Shown here piece by piece: positions 31,422-43,113 of a stretch of 64,000 nucleotides of DNA. The notes below the pieces were generated by a model that was given only the letters and a program-made list of their open reading frames with translations, made no database searches and had not been told where the DNA came from. The position numbers and the translations under genes were made by a program. Positions within the stretch are counted from its first letter, which is position 1. Each line of letters opens with the position of its first letter. Source of the stretch: Adiantum capillus-veneris (lineage: Eukaryota; Streptophyta; Polypodiopsida; Polypodiales; Pteridaceae); NCBI GenBank assembly GCA_014529385.2, contig CM043952.1, forward strand, positions 153,325,057 to 153,389,056. The letters run 5' to 3'.

Positions 31422-34400
31422 ATGGGCACTAAAGAGGACACAGTTTTCAATATTGAGAAGTTGGATGGTGCTAACTTCTCATATTGGAAAGATCAGATTT
31501 GGGATGTCTTGGTGCAGAAGAAACATATTCGACCTCTAAAGCTGCAGGGAGTTAAGCCAGAGAACATGGAGAGGGATGATTGGGAGGAGTTGGATGAGAT
31601 GTGCAGGTCTACCATTAGGCTTTCCCTTTCAAAGTCTGTTTATTACAATGTGAAAGATGCACAGGGTGGAGCTTATGAGCTATGGCAGCGGATTTGCGAT
31701 ATGTATGATAAGCATTCGGCTGCTTCTATGGTGTATTGGATTAAAAAGCTTATTGATTTGCGAATGGAGGAAGGTGCTTCCATGAATGCGCATTTGAATG
31801 AGTTCAATACAATTTTCAGCCAACTTGCTACGCAGAAAATTACGTTTGAGGACAATGTAAAAGCTATGTTTTTACTTGTCACGTTGCCTGAGTCATGGGA
31901 CAGATTTAGGACAGCCATAAGTAACTCGGTTCCTGCGGATGAGTTGACAAGTACTAATGTGGAGTCTAGTCTTCTCACGGAAGAGATTAATCGAAAGAAT
32001 AATGCAGGTAGTAAGTCTTCTAGTGCAATGGTTGTCAGAGGCAGGACTATGGACAAGTATAAGTCCAACAGGGGTAAATCTAGAAGCAAGTCCCGTGCAG
32101 GCACAAGTAAAAAGGATGTGGAATGTTTTCATTGTGGTAGAAAAGGCCATTTCAAAAAGGATTGCTACAAGTGGAAAAGGGAAAATGGAGATGGTAAGAA
32201 GAAAGACCATGATACTAAGGACAAGCCTAAGTCCAATGTCAAGATTGAGGAGTTAAATGCAACACAGGGAGAGTGTAGCTCTCAAGATGACCATGTATGT
32301 GCTCCGACTAGTGCTACTAGTGAAGAGCTTGGTGATGTGTTGCTTGCATCCTATTTTGATGACGCTTTTCTTCTCACTCATGAGAGTAGTATGCCTACGG
32401 ATTGGGTCATTGACAGTGGTGCTTCTTTTCACGTTACACCTCATAGGTCGTGGTTTCATGACTATGATGCTTCGAGCACAGGTACTGTCAGGATTGCCGA
32501 TGGGCGTTCTATGCAGATTCATGGCATTGGAAATATTCATTTGGCTATGCCAAACTCTACTATGTTTGTCTTGCAGCATGTGCGTCATGTACCGGCTCTT
32601 GCAAAAAGCTTGATTAGCGTGGGTCAGTTGGATTCACTTGGTTTCAATGTATCTTTTGGTGATGGAGGTTGGAAGCTCACTAAGGGCAGCCTTGTTTTGG
32701 TTAAAGGTGCTAAGAGGAATACGTTGTATTCCCTTTGTGTAGCTAGTGTGGCTGATCACATTGTGGGGATCACTGAGCAACCTCCTGCTTCTTTATGGCA
32801 TCAGCGTTTGGGGCATATGTCACTGAAAGGTTTGAAGTTGTTGGCACGTGCGGATTACATTCCCGTTTCAGATTTTGGTGGTTTTGAGTTTTGTGAGCAT
32901 TGCCTTTATGGTCGACATGCTCGGTCTTCTCATAAGAAAAGTGTTCCACACAGATCTTTGGAAAAGCTAGCTTTGGTGCATAGTGATGTATGTGGGCCGA
33001 TGCCCAATGCTTCTCTTGGAGGTGCTATGTACTTTGTTAGGTTCATTGATGATGCTAGCAGGAAGGTATGGGCATACCCCATTCGTAAGAAGGATATGGT
33101 GTTTGATATATTTAAGCAATGGTTGGCTCTTGTTGAGAACCAATCAGGTTGTAAGTTGAAGTGCTTACGTACGGACAATGGGGGTGAATTTATGTCTCAT
33201 GCTTTCACAACATTATGTGTTGAGAAGGGTATACGGCGCGAGCTTAGTGCTCCCTATACACCTCCTCAAAATGGTGTGGCAGAGCGCATGAACAAGACTA
33301 TACAGGAAAAAGTCCGTAGTATGCTTTCTATGGCTGGTTTGTCAAATGGATTTTGGGCTGAAGCTGTTGCCACTTCTGTGCATTTGATAAATCTTTCACC
33401 TAGTGTTCCTTCGAGCATCAAAGTGCCTGAAGAGGTATGGACAGGTTTGCCACCTTCGTATGGTCACCTTCGTGTTTTTGGCTGTGAAGCTTATGTACAT
33501 GTACCTAAGGCAAAACATAGAAAATTGGATCCAAAGAGCAAGAGATGTATCTTCTTGGGTTATGGTAGCTCTGGTGAGATGGGTTATCGATTGTGGGATC
33601 CTATTGATAGGAAGATTGTGCGCAGCCATGATGTTGTTTTTCATGAGGACTCTATGTATAGAGCATCACCGCGAACGGTTGAGGTTTGGCGTGTGATATT
33701 TGAGGAGGATGGTCATCGGTATGATGGTCCCATGGCTGCTCGTGGGCAGCCCATTGACCCTCAAGTGGGAGATCAGCCCTTGTTGGGAGATCATGTAGAT
33801 GTGGGACAGCCAGATGCACCTCCTGCACAGTCTTTGAGGCGTTCAGAGCGGCGTGCAAGACAGCCTCAGCGTTTTGTGCCTTCTATGGATTATGTATTGT
33901 TGACTGATTGCGGGGAGCCATCATGTTATGATGAGGCCATGTCTAGTGTTGACAAGCTCAAGTGGGAGCAGGCTATGCAGTCAGAGATGGATTCGCTGAT
34001 CCAAAATGAAACGTGGGAGCTTACTCCTTTGCCAAAGGGTAAGAAGGCACTACCATACAAGTGGGTTTACAAGATAAAATTGTGTTCAATGGATGCAAAG
34101 CCTAGGTACAAAGCAAGGCTTGTGGCTAAAGGATTCAAGCAACAGAAGGGCATTGATTTTGATGAGATCTTCTCCCCAGTGGTGAAGATGTCTACTTTGC
34201 GTATGTTGTTTGCTTTGGTAGCTACAGAAGACATGGAGTTGAAGCAAATGGATGTAAAGACAGCTTTCTTACATCCGGACTTGCACGAGGATTTGTACAT
34301 GGAGCAACCAAGTGGGTTTGTTATTCATGGTTCAAAGAAGATGGTATGCCGGCTTCTTAAGACCTTGTATGGGCTGAAGCAATCATCTCGTGAATGGTAT

Positions 34401-35468
34401 CGTAAATTTGATGCATTCATGAGTTCATTGGGCTATGTACGCAGTTATGAGGACCCATGCCTCTATACTCGCAAGGCTGCAGATGGTAGTCTTATTGTTT
34501 TGGTTTTGTATGTGGATGACATGCTGATCGCAGGGAAGTGTATTTTTGATGTGGATGCCTTGAAACATAGGCTACATGAGACCTTTTCCATGAAGGATCT
34601 TGGGGATGCCAGTCATATTTTGGGTATGCGGATCACTCGTGATCGTTCTCGCAAGATGCTCTTTCTTAGTCAGAAAGAGTACATTGACAGGGTGCTTGAG
34701 CGTTTTCATATGGAAGGGGGAAAGGCCATTAGTACCCCGTTGCCTCCATATGTAAAACTCAGCCATGATGACTGCCCTCAGACAGATTTGGAGACTACAG
34801 AGATGTCTCAGATTCCCTATGCGTCAGCTGTTGGTTCCTTGATGTATGCCATGGTGGCTACGCGTCCAGATCTTGCTCATGCAGTTGGTGTGGTTAGCAG
34901 GTACATGTCTAACCCGGGCAAGCGTCATTGGGATGCAGTGAGAGGTATTCTTAGATACTTGAGAGGGACTTCAGACTTGTCCCTATGTTATGGTGAGAAG
35001 GATATGTATGTTTGCGGATATACAGATTCAGACTATGCAGGGTCAGTGGACTCGAGGAAGTCTACTAGCGGCTATGTGTTCACAGTTGCAGGTGGACCGG
35101 TTTCGTGGGCGTCACGTTTACAGCCATGCGTTGCTTTGAGCACTACAGAGGCTAAATATATGGCTGCCACTGAGGCTGCCAAGGAGGCCGTATGGCTCTC
35201 ACGGCTAGTGGGAGATCTTGGTATGGCTGGTGATGCTCCGATTCTACATTGTGATAGCCAGAGTGCCATAGCGTTGGCACGGAATCTTGTCTTCCATGCG
35301 AAGACAAAGCACATTGAGGTGAGGTATCACTTCATACGAGAGGTGCTAGAGGACAAGCGCATAGAGCTTGTCAAGGTACACACTGACGATAACCCTGCTG
35401 ATCTACTCACGAAGTCGTTAGCCTCACAGCGGTTTGCACACTGTAGATCGCTGATGGGTATGGCTTGA
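31422..35468 (+). CDS. Copia-1 gag-pol polyprotein
   Basis: The frame is open from 31329; I prefer the ATG at 31422 (MGTKEDTVFNIEKLDG), which matches Copia Gag N-termini, giving 1348 residues. Numbered from that Met, the domains are: Gag with ATIR/FNTIFSQL region; CCHC knuckle CFHCGRKGHFKKDC (about 233); aspartic protease DSGASFHV (about 331); pre-integrase HQRLGHMS (about 458); integrase with HSDVCGPM, RTDNGGEF and NGVAERM (D-D-E intact, about 518-620); RT with MDVKTAFLH and YVDDMLIAG (about 940-1035); RNase H with YTDSDYAGS, HCDSQSAIALARN and the C-terminal ADLLTKSLA. All active-site motifs are present and there is no internal stop. The protein is made in the cytoplasm, cleaved, and copies the element for reintegration. 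Confidence 0.97.
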   Translation: MGTKEDTVFNIEKLDGANFSYWKDQIWDVLVQKKHIRPLKLQGVKPENMERDDWEELDEMCRSTIRLSLSKSVYYNVKDAQGGAYELWQRICDMYDKHSAASMVYWIKKLIDLRMEEGASMNAHLNEFNTIFSQLATQKITFEDNVKAMFLLVTLPESWDRFRTAISNSVPADELTSTNVESSLLTEEINRKNNAGSKSSSAMVVRGRTMDKYKSNRGKSRSKSRAGTSKKDVECFHCGRKGHFKKDCYKWKRENGDGKKKDHDTKDKPKSNVKIEELNATQGECSSQDDHVCAPTSATSEELGDVLLASYFDDAFLLTHESSMPTDWVIDSGASFHVTPHRSWFHDYDASSTGTVRIADGRSMQIHGIGNIHLAMPNSTMFVLQHVRHVPALAKSLISVGQLDSLGFNVSFGDGGWKLTKGSLVLVKGAKRNTLYSLCVASVADHIVGITEQPPASLWHQRLGHMSLKGLKLLARADYIPVSDFGGFEFCEHCLYGRHARSSHKKSVPHRSLEKLALVHSDVCGPMPNASLGGAMYFVRFIDDASRKVWAYPIRKKDMVFDIFKQWLALVENQSGCKLKCLRTDNGGEFMSHAFTTLCVEKGIRRELSAPYTPPQNGVAERMNKTIQEKVRSMLSMAGLSNGFWAEAVATSVHLINLSPSVPSSIKVPEEVWTGLPPSYGHLRVFGCEAYVHVPKAKHRKLDPKSKRCIFLGYGSSGEMGYRLWDPIDRKIVRSHDVVFHEDSMYRASPRTVEVWRVIFEEDGHRYDGPMAARGQPIDPQVGDQPLLGDHVDVGQPDAPPAQSLRRSERRARQPQRFVPSMDYVLLTDCGEPSCYDEAMSSVDKLKWEQAMQSEMDSLIQNETWELTPLPKGKKALPYKWVYKIKLCSMDAKPRYKARLVAKGFKQQKGIDFDEIFSPVVKMSTLRMLFALVATEDMELKQMDVKTAFLHPDLHEDLYMEQPSGFVIHGSKKMVCRLLKTLYGLKQSSREWYRKFDAFMSSLGYVRSYEDPCLYTRKAADGSLIVLVLYVDDMLIAGKCIFDVDALKHRLHETFSMKDLGDASHILGMRITRDRSRKMLFLSQKEYIDRVLERFHMEGGKAISTPLPPYVKLSHDDCPQTDLETTEMSQIPYASAVGSLMYAMVATRPDLAHAVGVVSRYMSNPGKRHWDAVRGILRYLRGTSDLSLCYGEKDMYVCGYTDSDYAGSVDSRKSTSGYVFTVAGGPVSWASRLQPCVALSTTEAKYMAATEAAKEAVWLSRLVGDLGMAGDAPILHCDSQSAIALARNLVFHAKTKHIEVRYHFIREVLEDKRIELVKVHTDDNPADLLTKSLASQRFAHCRSLMGMA

Positions 35469-35512
35469 CTTCTTTTGCTGTACTTTGGCCACTTTAAAGG
35501 CACACTACCTTT

Positions 35513-35523
35513 AAGTGGGAGAT
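35513..35523 (+). promoter_or_regulatory. Copia-1 polypurine tract
   Basis: AAGTGGGAGA directly before the 3' LTR; primes plus-strand DNA synthesis in this family. Copia-3 has a weaker version at about 56274-56284. Confidence 0.85.
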
Positions 35524-35709
35524 TGTTGGTTAAAGGCCCGTGTGCCCGGCTGCCCGTTGTTCAGCCGCCCATGTACAACCATTCATTTACTCATTCATAA
35601 TAACTATACTCATAACTACACATTGTAGTGTGAGTACCGCCCCGCCACACACTGTGTCTATCTCCTTCTTCGTGTTGGCTCTCTGTGTGTGTGCTCTCCG
35701 ATCCCAACA
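35524..35709 (+). repeat. Copia-1 3' LTR
   Basis: 186 bp, TGTTGGTTAAAGG...CCCAACA, with three differences from the 5' LTR. Confidence 0.96.
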
Positions 35710-35714
35710 ACAAA

Positions 35715-36381
35715 CCCCAAAATTTTCTATTTCGAAGGAAACCCAAGTGATTCCTCATATTACAGTGGAAAACGTAGAACTCCTTACCTCATTTACGTTA
35801 TTCTGAGAAATATTGCATGAGACAAGCAAGACCCCTTGAAACTTTTTCTCTTAGCATAGTAGTCAAAAAAATGGAGAGGGAGCTGGGAGAGCCAGTCTAT
35901 TGCAATGGGGCAAGAAACTCTGATAACCAATCTACCAAACTTTAAGATTCCTCTTCTTCTTTATGCAGGTAGCCATGATAGGCACGTTTTGTAGCACAAT
36001 AGGAAGACCCCATTACGAGGTAGGTTTTGAATGTCATACGGGCAATGCTAATAGACTTGCCGATGAGTCTTGATACCTAAGCATACTATTCCAATGTGAA
36101 TTGGGAGAACCAACCTACAATATTTGGAGAAGGAATTGGAAAAGTCAATCTACCACATTGGGTGAGAAAACCACAAAACCACTCTTACCACACTTGGGTG
36201 GTTCAACCTTTCTCTCGTTCTTCATGCAAGAACCCATGAAAAATCTGTTCTTGATGTCATAGAGAGAACCAATGATATGAGATGCTAAATAACCTTCAAG
36301 AAGTCTCACAACTGAGTCTTCAACTCCAATGGTGTCATTTCATATTCAGTTTATCCTATGACGTCTATTAAATTTAATATA
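35715..36381. other. displaced repeat unit and unassigned sequence before the Helitron
   Basis: 35715-36000 is the continuation of the tandem unit split by Copia-1; it matches 29485-29800 with gaps. 36001-36381 has no recognised content. Confidence 0.6.
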
Positions 36382-36846
36382 TCTTACTAATAGAAGAAGT
36401 GGGAGGATGAGTGAAAGGAAAGGTTTGTTAAAGCAATAGAAAGGATCTATCAAACAAGCCTTGAACTCATGCGCACTCTTTATTCCTTCATTTGGTATAA
36501 TACTCCAATTAATATGATGTGTTGAGGGTATTATATGCTTGCATTTGGAAGTTAGTATAGATAAGGAACTTCCCTACCTTAAGTACACTACTTTAATTAA
36601 TACTATGATGTATTGAGGATATTTTATGCTTTCATTTGGGAGTAACTAAAATGATAAAACTTATGCACTCATTATGAACTTAGTGTTTTCTCTGTTGCTT
36701 GACAGAAGCATTTATGAGGACAAGGGACACATGCCTTTGTCTTCCTGAATCTACAAGTCATTCCTCTCATGTGCGTGCACCCCGAAAGGTTGCATGAAAT
36801 TATCGACGTCAACTCGCTACACAACGTACGATATACTTGCTAGAGG

Positions 36847-39800
36847 ATGCCTTGCCATGCTCAACAAATGGCCATGGTCGTGGTAGGAGTCCCTCCATAT
36901 TTGTGGAGGGTTCTATCCATGGTGATGTCTATTCCACAAGTTCCTTTGCAAACTGTCACGCAAGGACAAGGACGAAGACATCACACTCTTTCATGTTTGG
37001 ATGCGACAAGAAGATATTGTCGACAACGGGCAAGGCAACGCACCTCCAACATAAGACAACAGCGCCATCAACATGACGAACACTTTTGCCCTCTCATAGA
37101 CGCTCAAAATGAGGAACAGGTCCCGTATGTTCATGACACATCACTTGGAGGAATTGCTTGCATTCTACATGCCTATCCATGTCTACGAGGTGTCCACCCT
37201 TCCCTGCTACCATTGATACATGTCTCATTGCCTACAGATCATACAGGAACCATGTCCTCCTTCTGTGAGTTTTGCGGTGCACGTCTTTGGCCGTGTGAAA
37301 TGAAGAAGGAAGATACACCATCAATGGGAAAATATTGTTGCAAAGGTGGGAAAGTATCCCTCTTTCCTCTTGCAAGACCGCTAGATGTATTGGAGAGGCT
37401 ACTCACTAATAGTGATGCTTTGAGTAGGTCTTTCAGAAGAAACATCAGGAGTTACAATAGTGTTATGGCATTTGCATCTCTTGGAGCTACCATTGATGAG
37501 ACATTGATGGGTAGGTCTGGTGCATATTGCTTTCGTGTACATGGCGGTGTGTACCATCGAATTGGTTCTTTGCTACCACATGAAGCAGGGGATCCAAAAT
37601 TTGCACATATATATGTATATGATACTGAGCATGAGGTTCGGAATTGTATGAGTGCCTTGGATGGTTTGAATTTGTCCACTCTTGAAGCATTATCAATGAT
37701 GATGCGATCATGTAATCCGTATGCAAATGCCTTCTATAATGTTGGTAGAATGTTACGTGACAGTCCTGGTGTGGAGATCAAAATGACAATTTGTGAGAAT
37801 AGAAATACTTCCAGGCAGTACTTGATACCTGTTGGCAATGAGGTTGCTGCGATTATGCTAGGTCAAGGGGATGTACAAACAATTGGCCATCGAGACATTG
37901 TGATACATTGTCAAAATGGAAGGCTGCAAAGGATTTCAAATCTACACAAGTCGTACATGCCACTATTGTATGTTCTTCTCTTTCCACGGGGAGAAGATGG
38001 ATGGCATATCAAGCTTCCTTATGATAATGTGCATGGCCCTTTGGATGCCTTGGTTGGTCGACAATGTGTCACTCAAAGAGAGTACTATGCATATCGACTA
38101 CAGGTTCGTGCTGATACAGAGTCATGCTTGCTTCGTGGGGGTCGTTTACTTCAACAATTTATGGTTGATGCATATTGTGCCATTGAGGAATGTCGTCTTG
38201 CATGGGTCCGTACAAATCAGCAGACGTTGAGGGTAGAATTGTATGCAGGCTTGGTTGACATGGTGCATTTGTCTGGGAGTGATGCTGTAGTTGGATGGTC
38301 TGCAGGTCGAAGAATTGTCTTACCGTCATCTTTTATAGGCGGCCCTCGGCACATGTACCAATTGTATCAAGATGCAATGGCGATTGTGCGTGCAAAGGGA
38401 AAGCCAGACCTATTTATCACATTCACATGTAACCCCAAATGGCCAGAAATAAATGAGGCATTACTTCTAGGACAGGTTTCCTATGATCGACCAGACATAA
38501 CCACCAGGGTTTTCTTCTTAAAACACTCGAGCATGATGAAGTATATCTTAAAGAAAGATATTTTTGGGAAAGTGGTGGCTTACATGTCCGTCGTGGAGTT
38601 CCAAAAGAGAGGCTTTCCACATTCTCATACATGATTGATTCTAGATCCTCGATGTAAGCCTCAATCAACATTTGACTATGACAAGATGGTTTGTGCACAG
38701 CTGCCAGATAAAAATCGATTTCCAGATGCTGCATGATATCATTGTTAGTTGTAACATTCATGGTCCATGCGGTGAGTTCAATAGTTCATCTCCTTGCATG
38801 GTTGATGGCTGATGTATTAGAAAATATCCACGTTCATTTTGTGAGCAAACAAGCATGGATAATAATGGCTACCCCATTTATGTGCGATGAAACAATGGCT
38901 TCACCGCCAAGGTTAGGGGTTCTACTATTGATAACGGATGGGTTGTGCCATATAATCCTATTTTGTCAACACTATTTAATGCGCATATCAATGTTGAGGT
39001 ATGCTCGACAATTTCAGCCGTCAAGTATGTCTATAAGTACATCTACAAGGGGCATGATAGGGCAACTGTAAGATTCCATACATCGGTACGTGATGCACAA
39101 AGGGTGAACATTGATGAGATAGACATGTACACAGATGGCCGCTATGTATATGCATCTAAGTCTTGCTAGAGAATTTTTGAATATCCTTTGCACAATGACG
39201 CACAAGTTGTTCAGAGATTGAGCGTGCATGTTTCGGCTGGTCAAATGGTGACTTTTCGAGATAATGATAGACTTAATGATGTCTTGCAAAGAGATAATGC
39301 AGAGAAGACCACTTTGACAGAGTGGTTCACATGCAACTTGGAGAATCCTGAAGCAAACGATAGTTTGTACATTGATTTTCCTCAAAAGTGGGTGTGGAAT
39401 TCAGGTTCCAAGAAATGGACAAAGAGATGTCGTGGGGACACTATTGGGCGGATGTATTTTGTGCAGCCCTCTGCAGGTGAACGATATTATGTCTGTTTGC
39501 TTTTGACTATTTGTAAAGGATGTAAATCATTTGAGGATCTACGCTCCGCAAATGGTGTATTGTTTCCAAAATTCAAGGCAGCATGCATTGCAAGGGGTAT
39601 CTTGGAAGATGATGGGGAATGGTTTGGATGCATGGAGGAAGCTTGCAGTACACATACACGCTTGCAATTGAGACATTTGTTTGTGACCATTCTATTGTTT
39701 TGTGAACCCTCCTCCCCTCATCTCTTATGGGAAAGATTTCGACGTTTTTTGTATGAGGACTATCAACACATGTTGGAGATGAGGACTATCAACACATGTT

Positions 39801-41403
39801 GGAGATGAGATATGAGTCGTTAGATGGTTGTGCACAGGTTTCTGAAGGGTGTGCATTGAGAGATTTGCATAACATTCTTGGTACTTTTGGACGAAGTTTA
39901 GCTGAATTTCTTGGAATTCCAATGCCTGATGAACGCTTTATGACACGTGATGAAAATAGCTTGCTTTTCCAAGAGCAATGCCTTGACACAATGCAAGATC
40001 TATCTGTGTCACGTGAAATGGAGCAGAGTCTAAATGAAGATCAAAGGATTGCTTTTGAGGCAGTGTTGCATGGATTGACTATTGATGGTGGGGCTATTTT
40101 TTTCCTAGATGGTCCTGCGGACTGGGAAAACTTATTTGTATAATTGTTTGTTGTCACGTGTGCGTGGAGAAGGAGAAGTTGCATTGGCCACATCATCTTC
40201 TGGTATTTTAGCATTGCTATTGCGAAATGGACGCACTGCACATTCTAGATCCTTGGACCTTGATAGTTGTAGCACATGCAATATCCTTGTTCAAGGTCAA
40301 CTTGCTGAATTGCTTAGAATGTGCAAGTTGATTGTGTGGGATGAGGCTCCTATGATGCATCGATATGCCTTCGAAGCTTTGGACAGGTCTTTGCAAGATA
40401 TCATGTGCTCAACAAATCCATTTGGTGGAAAAGTGTAGCTTCTTGGGGGAGATTTCAGACAGATCTTAGCAGTGGTGTTCCATTTTGATGCTACACTTTG
40501 TCAATTGCACTTATGGAATCGTGTGAAGATTCCTAGATTGGCACATAGCATGTGTGTGGGAGGTGGTGATGTTGCAAATTCTGCCTATAGAGAATGGCTT
40601 ATGGATGTAGGAAATGGGACTTTGACAATCGATGATGAACAAATGATAGAAATCCCCCTCACATGGTGCTTTCTTCATCCTCATTGGATGTATTGACAGG
40701 TTGCATCTATTCAAAAATTAATAAAGATGTGGTCCATGCAGAATACTTCAGAGAGCATGCCATCCTTGCTCCAAAAAACTCTGAAGTTGATATTGTCAAT
40801 GCTAAGGCACTGTACACAATGAAAGGTGATGTTGTGCAACACTTTAGTGCTGACTCTGTGGCGGAAAACTCGATGCAAGATCCTTTCTTATACTCTGTGG
40901 AGTTTTTAAATAGTCTCACCTTGGGTGGTGGATTTCCAACACATTGCTTGGAGTTGAAAATGAATGCCCCAATAATTCTACTACGGAACATTGATCCAAG
41001 TCGAGGTCTATGTAATGGGACATGCTTGGTGTGCAAGGCATTTCATGCAAGAGTTCTTGAGGCAGAAGTTATTACAGGTACATGGGTAGGCACTCGGGTT
41101 TTCATCCCTTGAATATGTTTTGTGCATTCTGGTACAAAGTTGCCATTTGTTCTTAGACGGAGGCAGTTCCCAGTTAGATTGGCTTTTTGTATGACGATAA
41201 ATAAGTCACAAGGACAAAGCATTGCCATGTTGGGCCTATACCTGGTGACACCGGTCTTCACTCATGGACAACTGTATGTTGCATTGTCACGTGCACGTTC
41301 AGCCACTGGAGTGAAGATTCTCCTACGTGACATTGATGTAAATGAAACAACTGCACTAACAACAAACATTGTGTACCATGAGATATTAAACAATGCCATA
41401 TGA
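36847..41403 (+). pseudogene. Helitron Rep-helicase (RepHel)
   Basis: The first frame (36847-38634) holds zinc-finger-like Cys pairs (FCEFCGARLWPC), the Helitron_like_N signature GGPRHMYQLYQDAMAIV...PDLFITFTCNPKWPEI, and the HUH motif in GFPHSHT, directly followed by a stop. The tyrosine region (SAVKYVYKYIYKGHDRA, about 39020-39065) is in another frame. A PIF1-type helicase follows: LNEDQRIAFEAVLHG; Walker A split by a frameshift (DGP in one frame, RTGKTYLYN in the next, about 40108-40140); Walker B LIVWDEAPM; LGGDFRQILAV; and the C-terminal MTINKSQGQSI and YVALSRA. Rep nicks and joins DNA for rolling-circle transposition. At least six frame breaks or stops make it inactive. Confidence 0.93.
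39760..39811. repeat. 26-bp tandem duplication in RepHel
   Basis: GAGGACTATCAACACATGTT plus GGAGAT occurs twice in direct succession, shifting the frame. Confidence 0.95.
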
Positions 41404-41641
41404 AGGTTCCGATCCTTCTTTCTGTATGACGATAAATAAGTCACATGGCCAAAGCATTACCATGTTGGGCCTATACCTGGTGACACCGGTCTTCACTCAG
41501 GGATAGCTTTATGTTGCACTGTCACGCGCATGCTCAATTGTTGGAGTGAAAATTCTCCTACGTGACATTGATGTAATTACAAAACAATTGCACTAACAAT
41601 AAACATTATGTACCATGAGATATCAATCAATTCCATATGAA
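41190..41641 (+). repeat. tandem duplication of the helicase C-terminus
   Basis: TATGACGATAAATAAGTCAC...CATATGAAGG at about 41190-41406 is repeated at 41424-41641 with several substitutions and small indels. The second copy encodes the same MTINKSHGQSI-like end but is broken. Confidence 0.92.
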
Positions 41642-41814
41642 GGCTCCAATCCTTCTCATCATTGTCTTCTTCTTTATATATGTTTCAAATCATAAAATAT
41701 TTTGTGAATTAATTTTCTACCTCTCTCCATAACATATACTAAACTATGTCATGTGAAGGTTTTGTTCCTTCCTCACATTGTCTATTTTGTGGTTTCTATT
41801 TGGGTATATAGATC

Positions 41815-42584
41815 ATGGATCAAATGACTTACATCTCCGAGGTGTCCTTTCTATTAAATGTAGAAGATCATCCACATCCTGGTATGTTTTTGTCCACCAT
41901 TAAGACATGATGTGGAGACTTATTCTGTTATCTTTGGGACCTTGATTTTTTTTCCATTATTTTAAGCAGAACCACTTTTTTGGTGTGCACCTTTTCCGCA
42001 CAAAAAAATTGTTAGGACCATCCGCAAGCACTACAAGACCAGGTGTGTGTGTGCATGAAATCAGAAATTCACGGCATAAAGTAAGATTCATGGTTTTTTT
42101 GTTTCCTTATGTGTTACGAACCTTAGGAAGTTGCCATCTATCGATATCTTTACATTGCGTATTTTGGCATACTCCCGACGTTGAGTACGGTGTCTACTCG
42201 GTAAGGAAGGAGTGTGTGTCTTCCCAAGATGAAGAAGATGCTCAATGGTTTGCTAGATATGAAGGATACTCCGTTCTCGATGATTGGGAGTACCTCCAGA
42301 GTTCTAGGTTCGTTGAGTTGATCTACCAAATCTACTTGCCTAAACAACTTGCATGTTTGACAGTACCATACATAGCTGCAATAACTGGTATGTGTAAATT
42401 GTTGTGTTTGGTGCTTCAATTGTATTATTTTAAAAAAAGTCTCCCTTTTTTACTACTATTGTTTGTTAATCCAGGAGATAATCAACCTTGGGATGGAAAA
42501 ATGGTCCTCAATTTAGGAATGGAGAAACTCCAAGCCGATTGCCAATTGCATGATGAAATGAGCTACGTTGATATTGCCTCTTAG
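41815..42584 (+). CDS. unknown protein gene within the Helitron
   Basis: A coding segment through about 41985-42387 (EYGVYSVRKECVSSQDEED, FVELIYQIYLPKQLACL) ends at donor CTG/GTATGT (42388). After an 87-bp intron ending TTAATCCAG (42474), it continues in phase as GDNQPWDGKMVLNLGMEKLQ and stops at 42582-42584. An upstream exon with ATGGATCAAATGACTTACAT at 41815 is possible. I recognise no family. It may be Helitron-encoded or captured. Confidence 0.45.
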
Positions 42585-42871
42585 ATCATTTGTGGCACGA
42601 TAATTTCCTTGACTGTGTTTGCTTCTATGACAAACATACAATAGCTTTGCGATGCTTGTGATCCATTTTAGGCAATGTTCTTTGAAAATCTGGATACATT
42701 TCTAAATGTCTTGGTGTTTATTATGACTTTGTAATTCTATGCAGTAGAGTTTTCCACTTGCGATTTGAGTTTGAGGGATCCAAGATATTAGGTTCATATC
42801 TTAGAGATCTTTGTTTAAGCACAACAATTCTATGCATTGATCCTCACGTTTGTGAGAGGATAGGTTGTTAT

Positions 42872-42922
<51 letters not shown>

Positions 42923-43110
42923 TGCAATAAGGAAGAGAGAAAATTGTGCATGTTGCTTGAGGAAAACATTAAAGTTTCTCTGTGTCTTTTCTTGAGCTTG
43001 CACCTCTTATGCTTTGTGTAGATTATGTTTTTTTGTATGATAAGATGTTATGTTCGTAATATTGTGTAAGGGGTTGCTTCCTTTGTGGTAGTTGACACAT
43101 AGTTCAGCTT
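42585..43110. other. non-coding spacer with (GA)n
   Basis: GA dinucleotide run at about 42875-42920. No gene is recognised. Confidence 0.6.
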
Positions 43111-43113
43111 TAT

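Larger units (their letters stand above)
30030..35709 (+). mobile_element. Copia-1, complete Ty1/Copia retrotransposon (5.7 kb)
   Basis: Two 186-bp LTRs flank an uninterrupted gag-pol. They differ by only three small changes: one base lost in the GGG near the start, one G/A, one inserted A. A primer-binding site follows the 5' LTR and a purine tract precedes the 3' LTR. The putative target duplication is ACTAA (30025-30029) versus ACAAA (35710-35714). The intact frame and similar LTRs point to a recent insertion, and it may still be competent. Confidence 0.97.
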
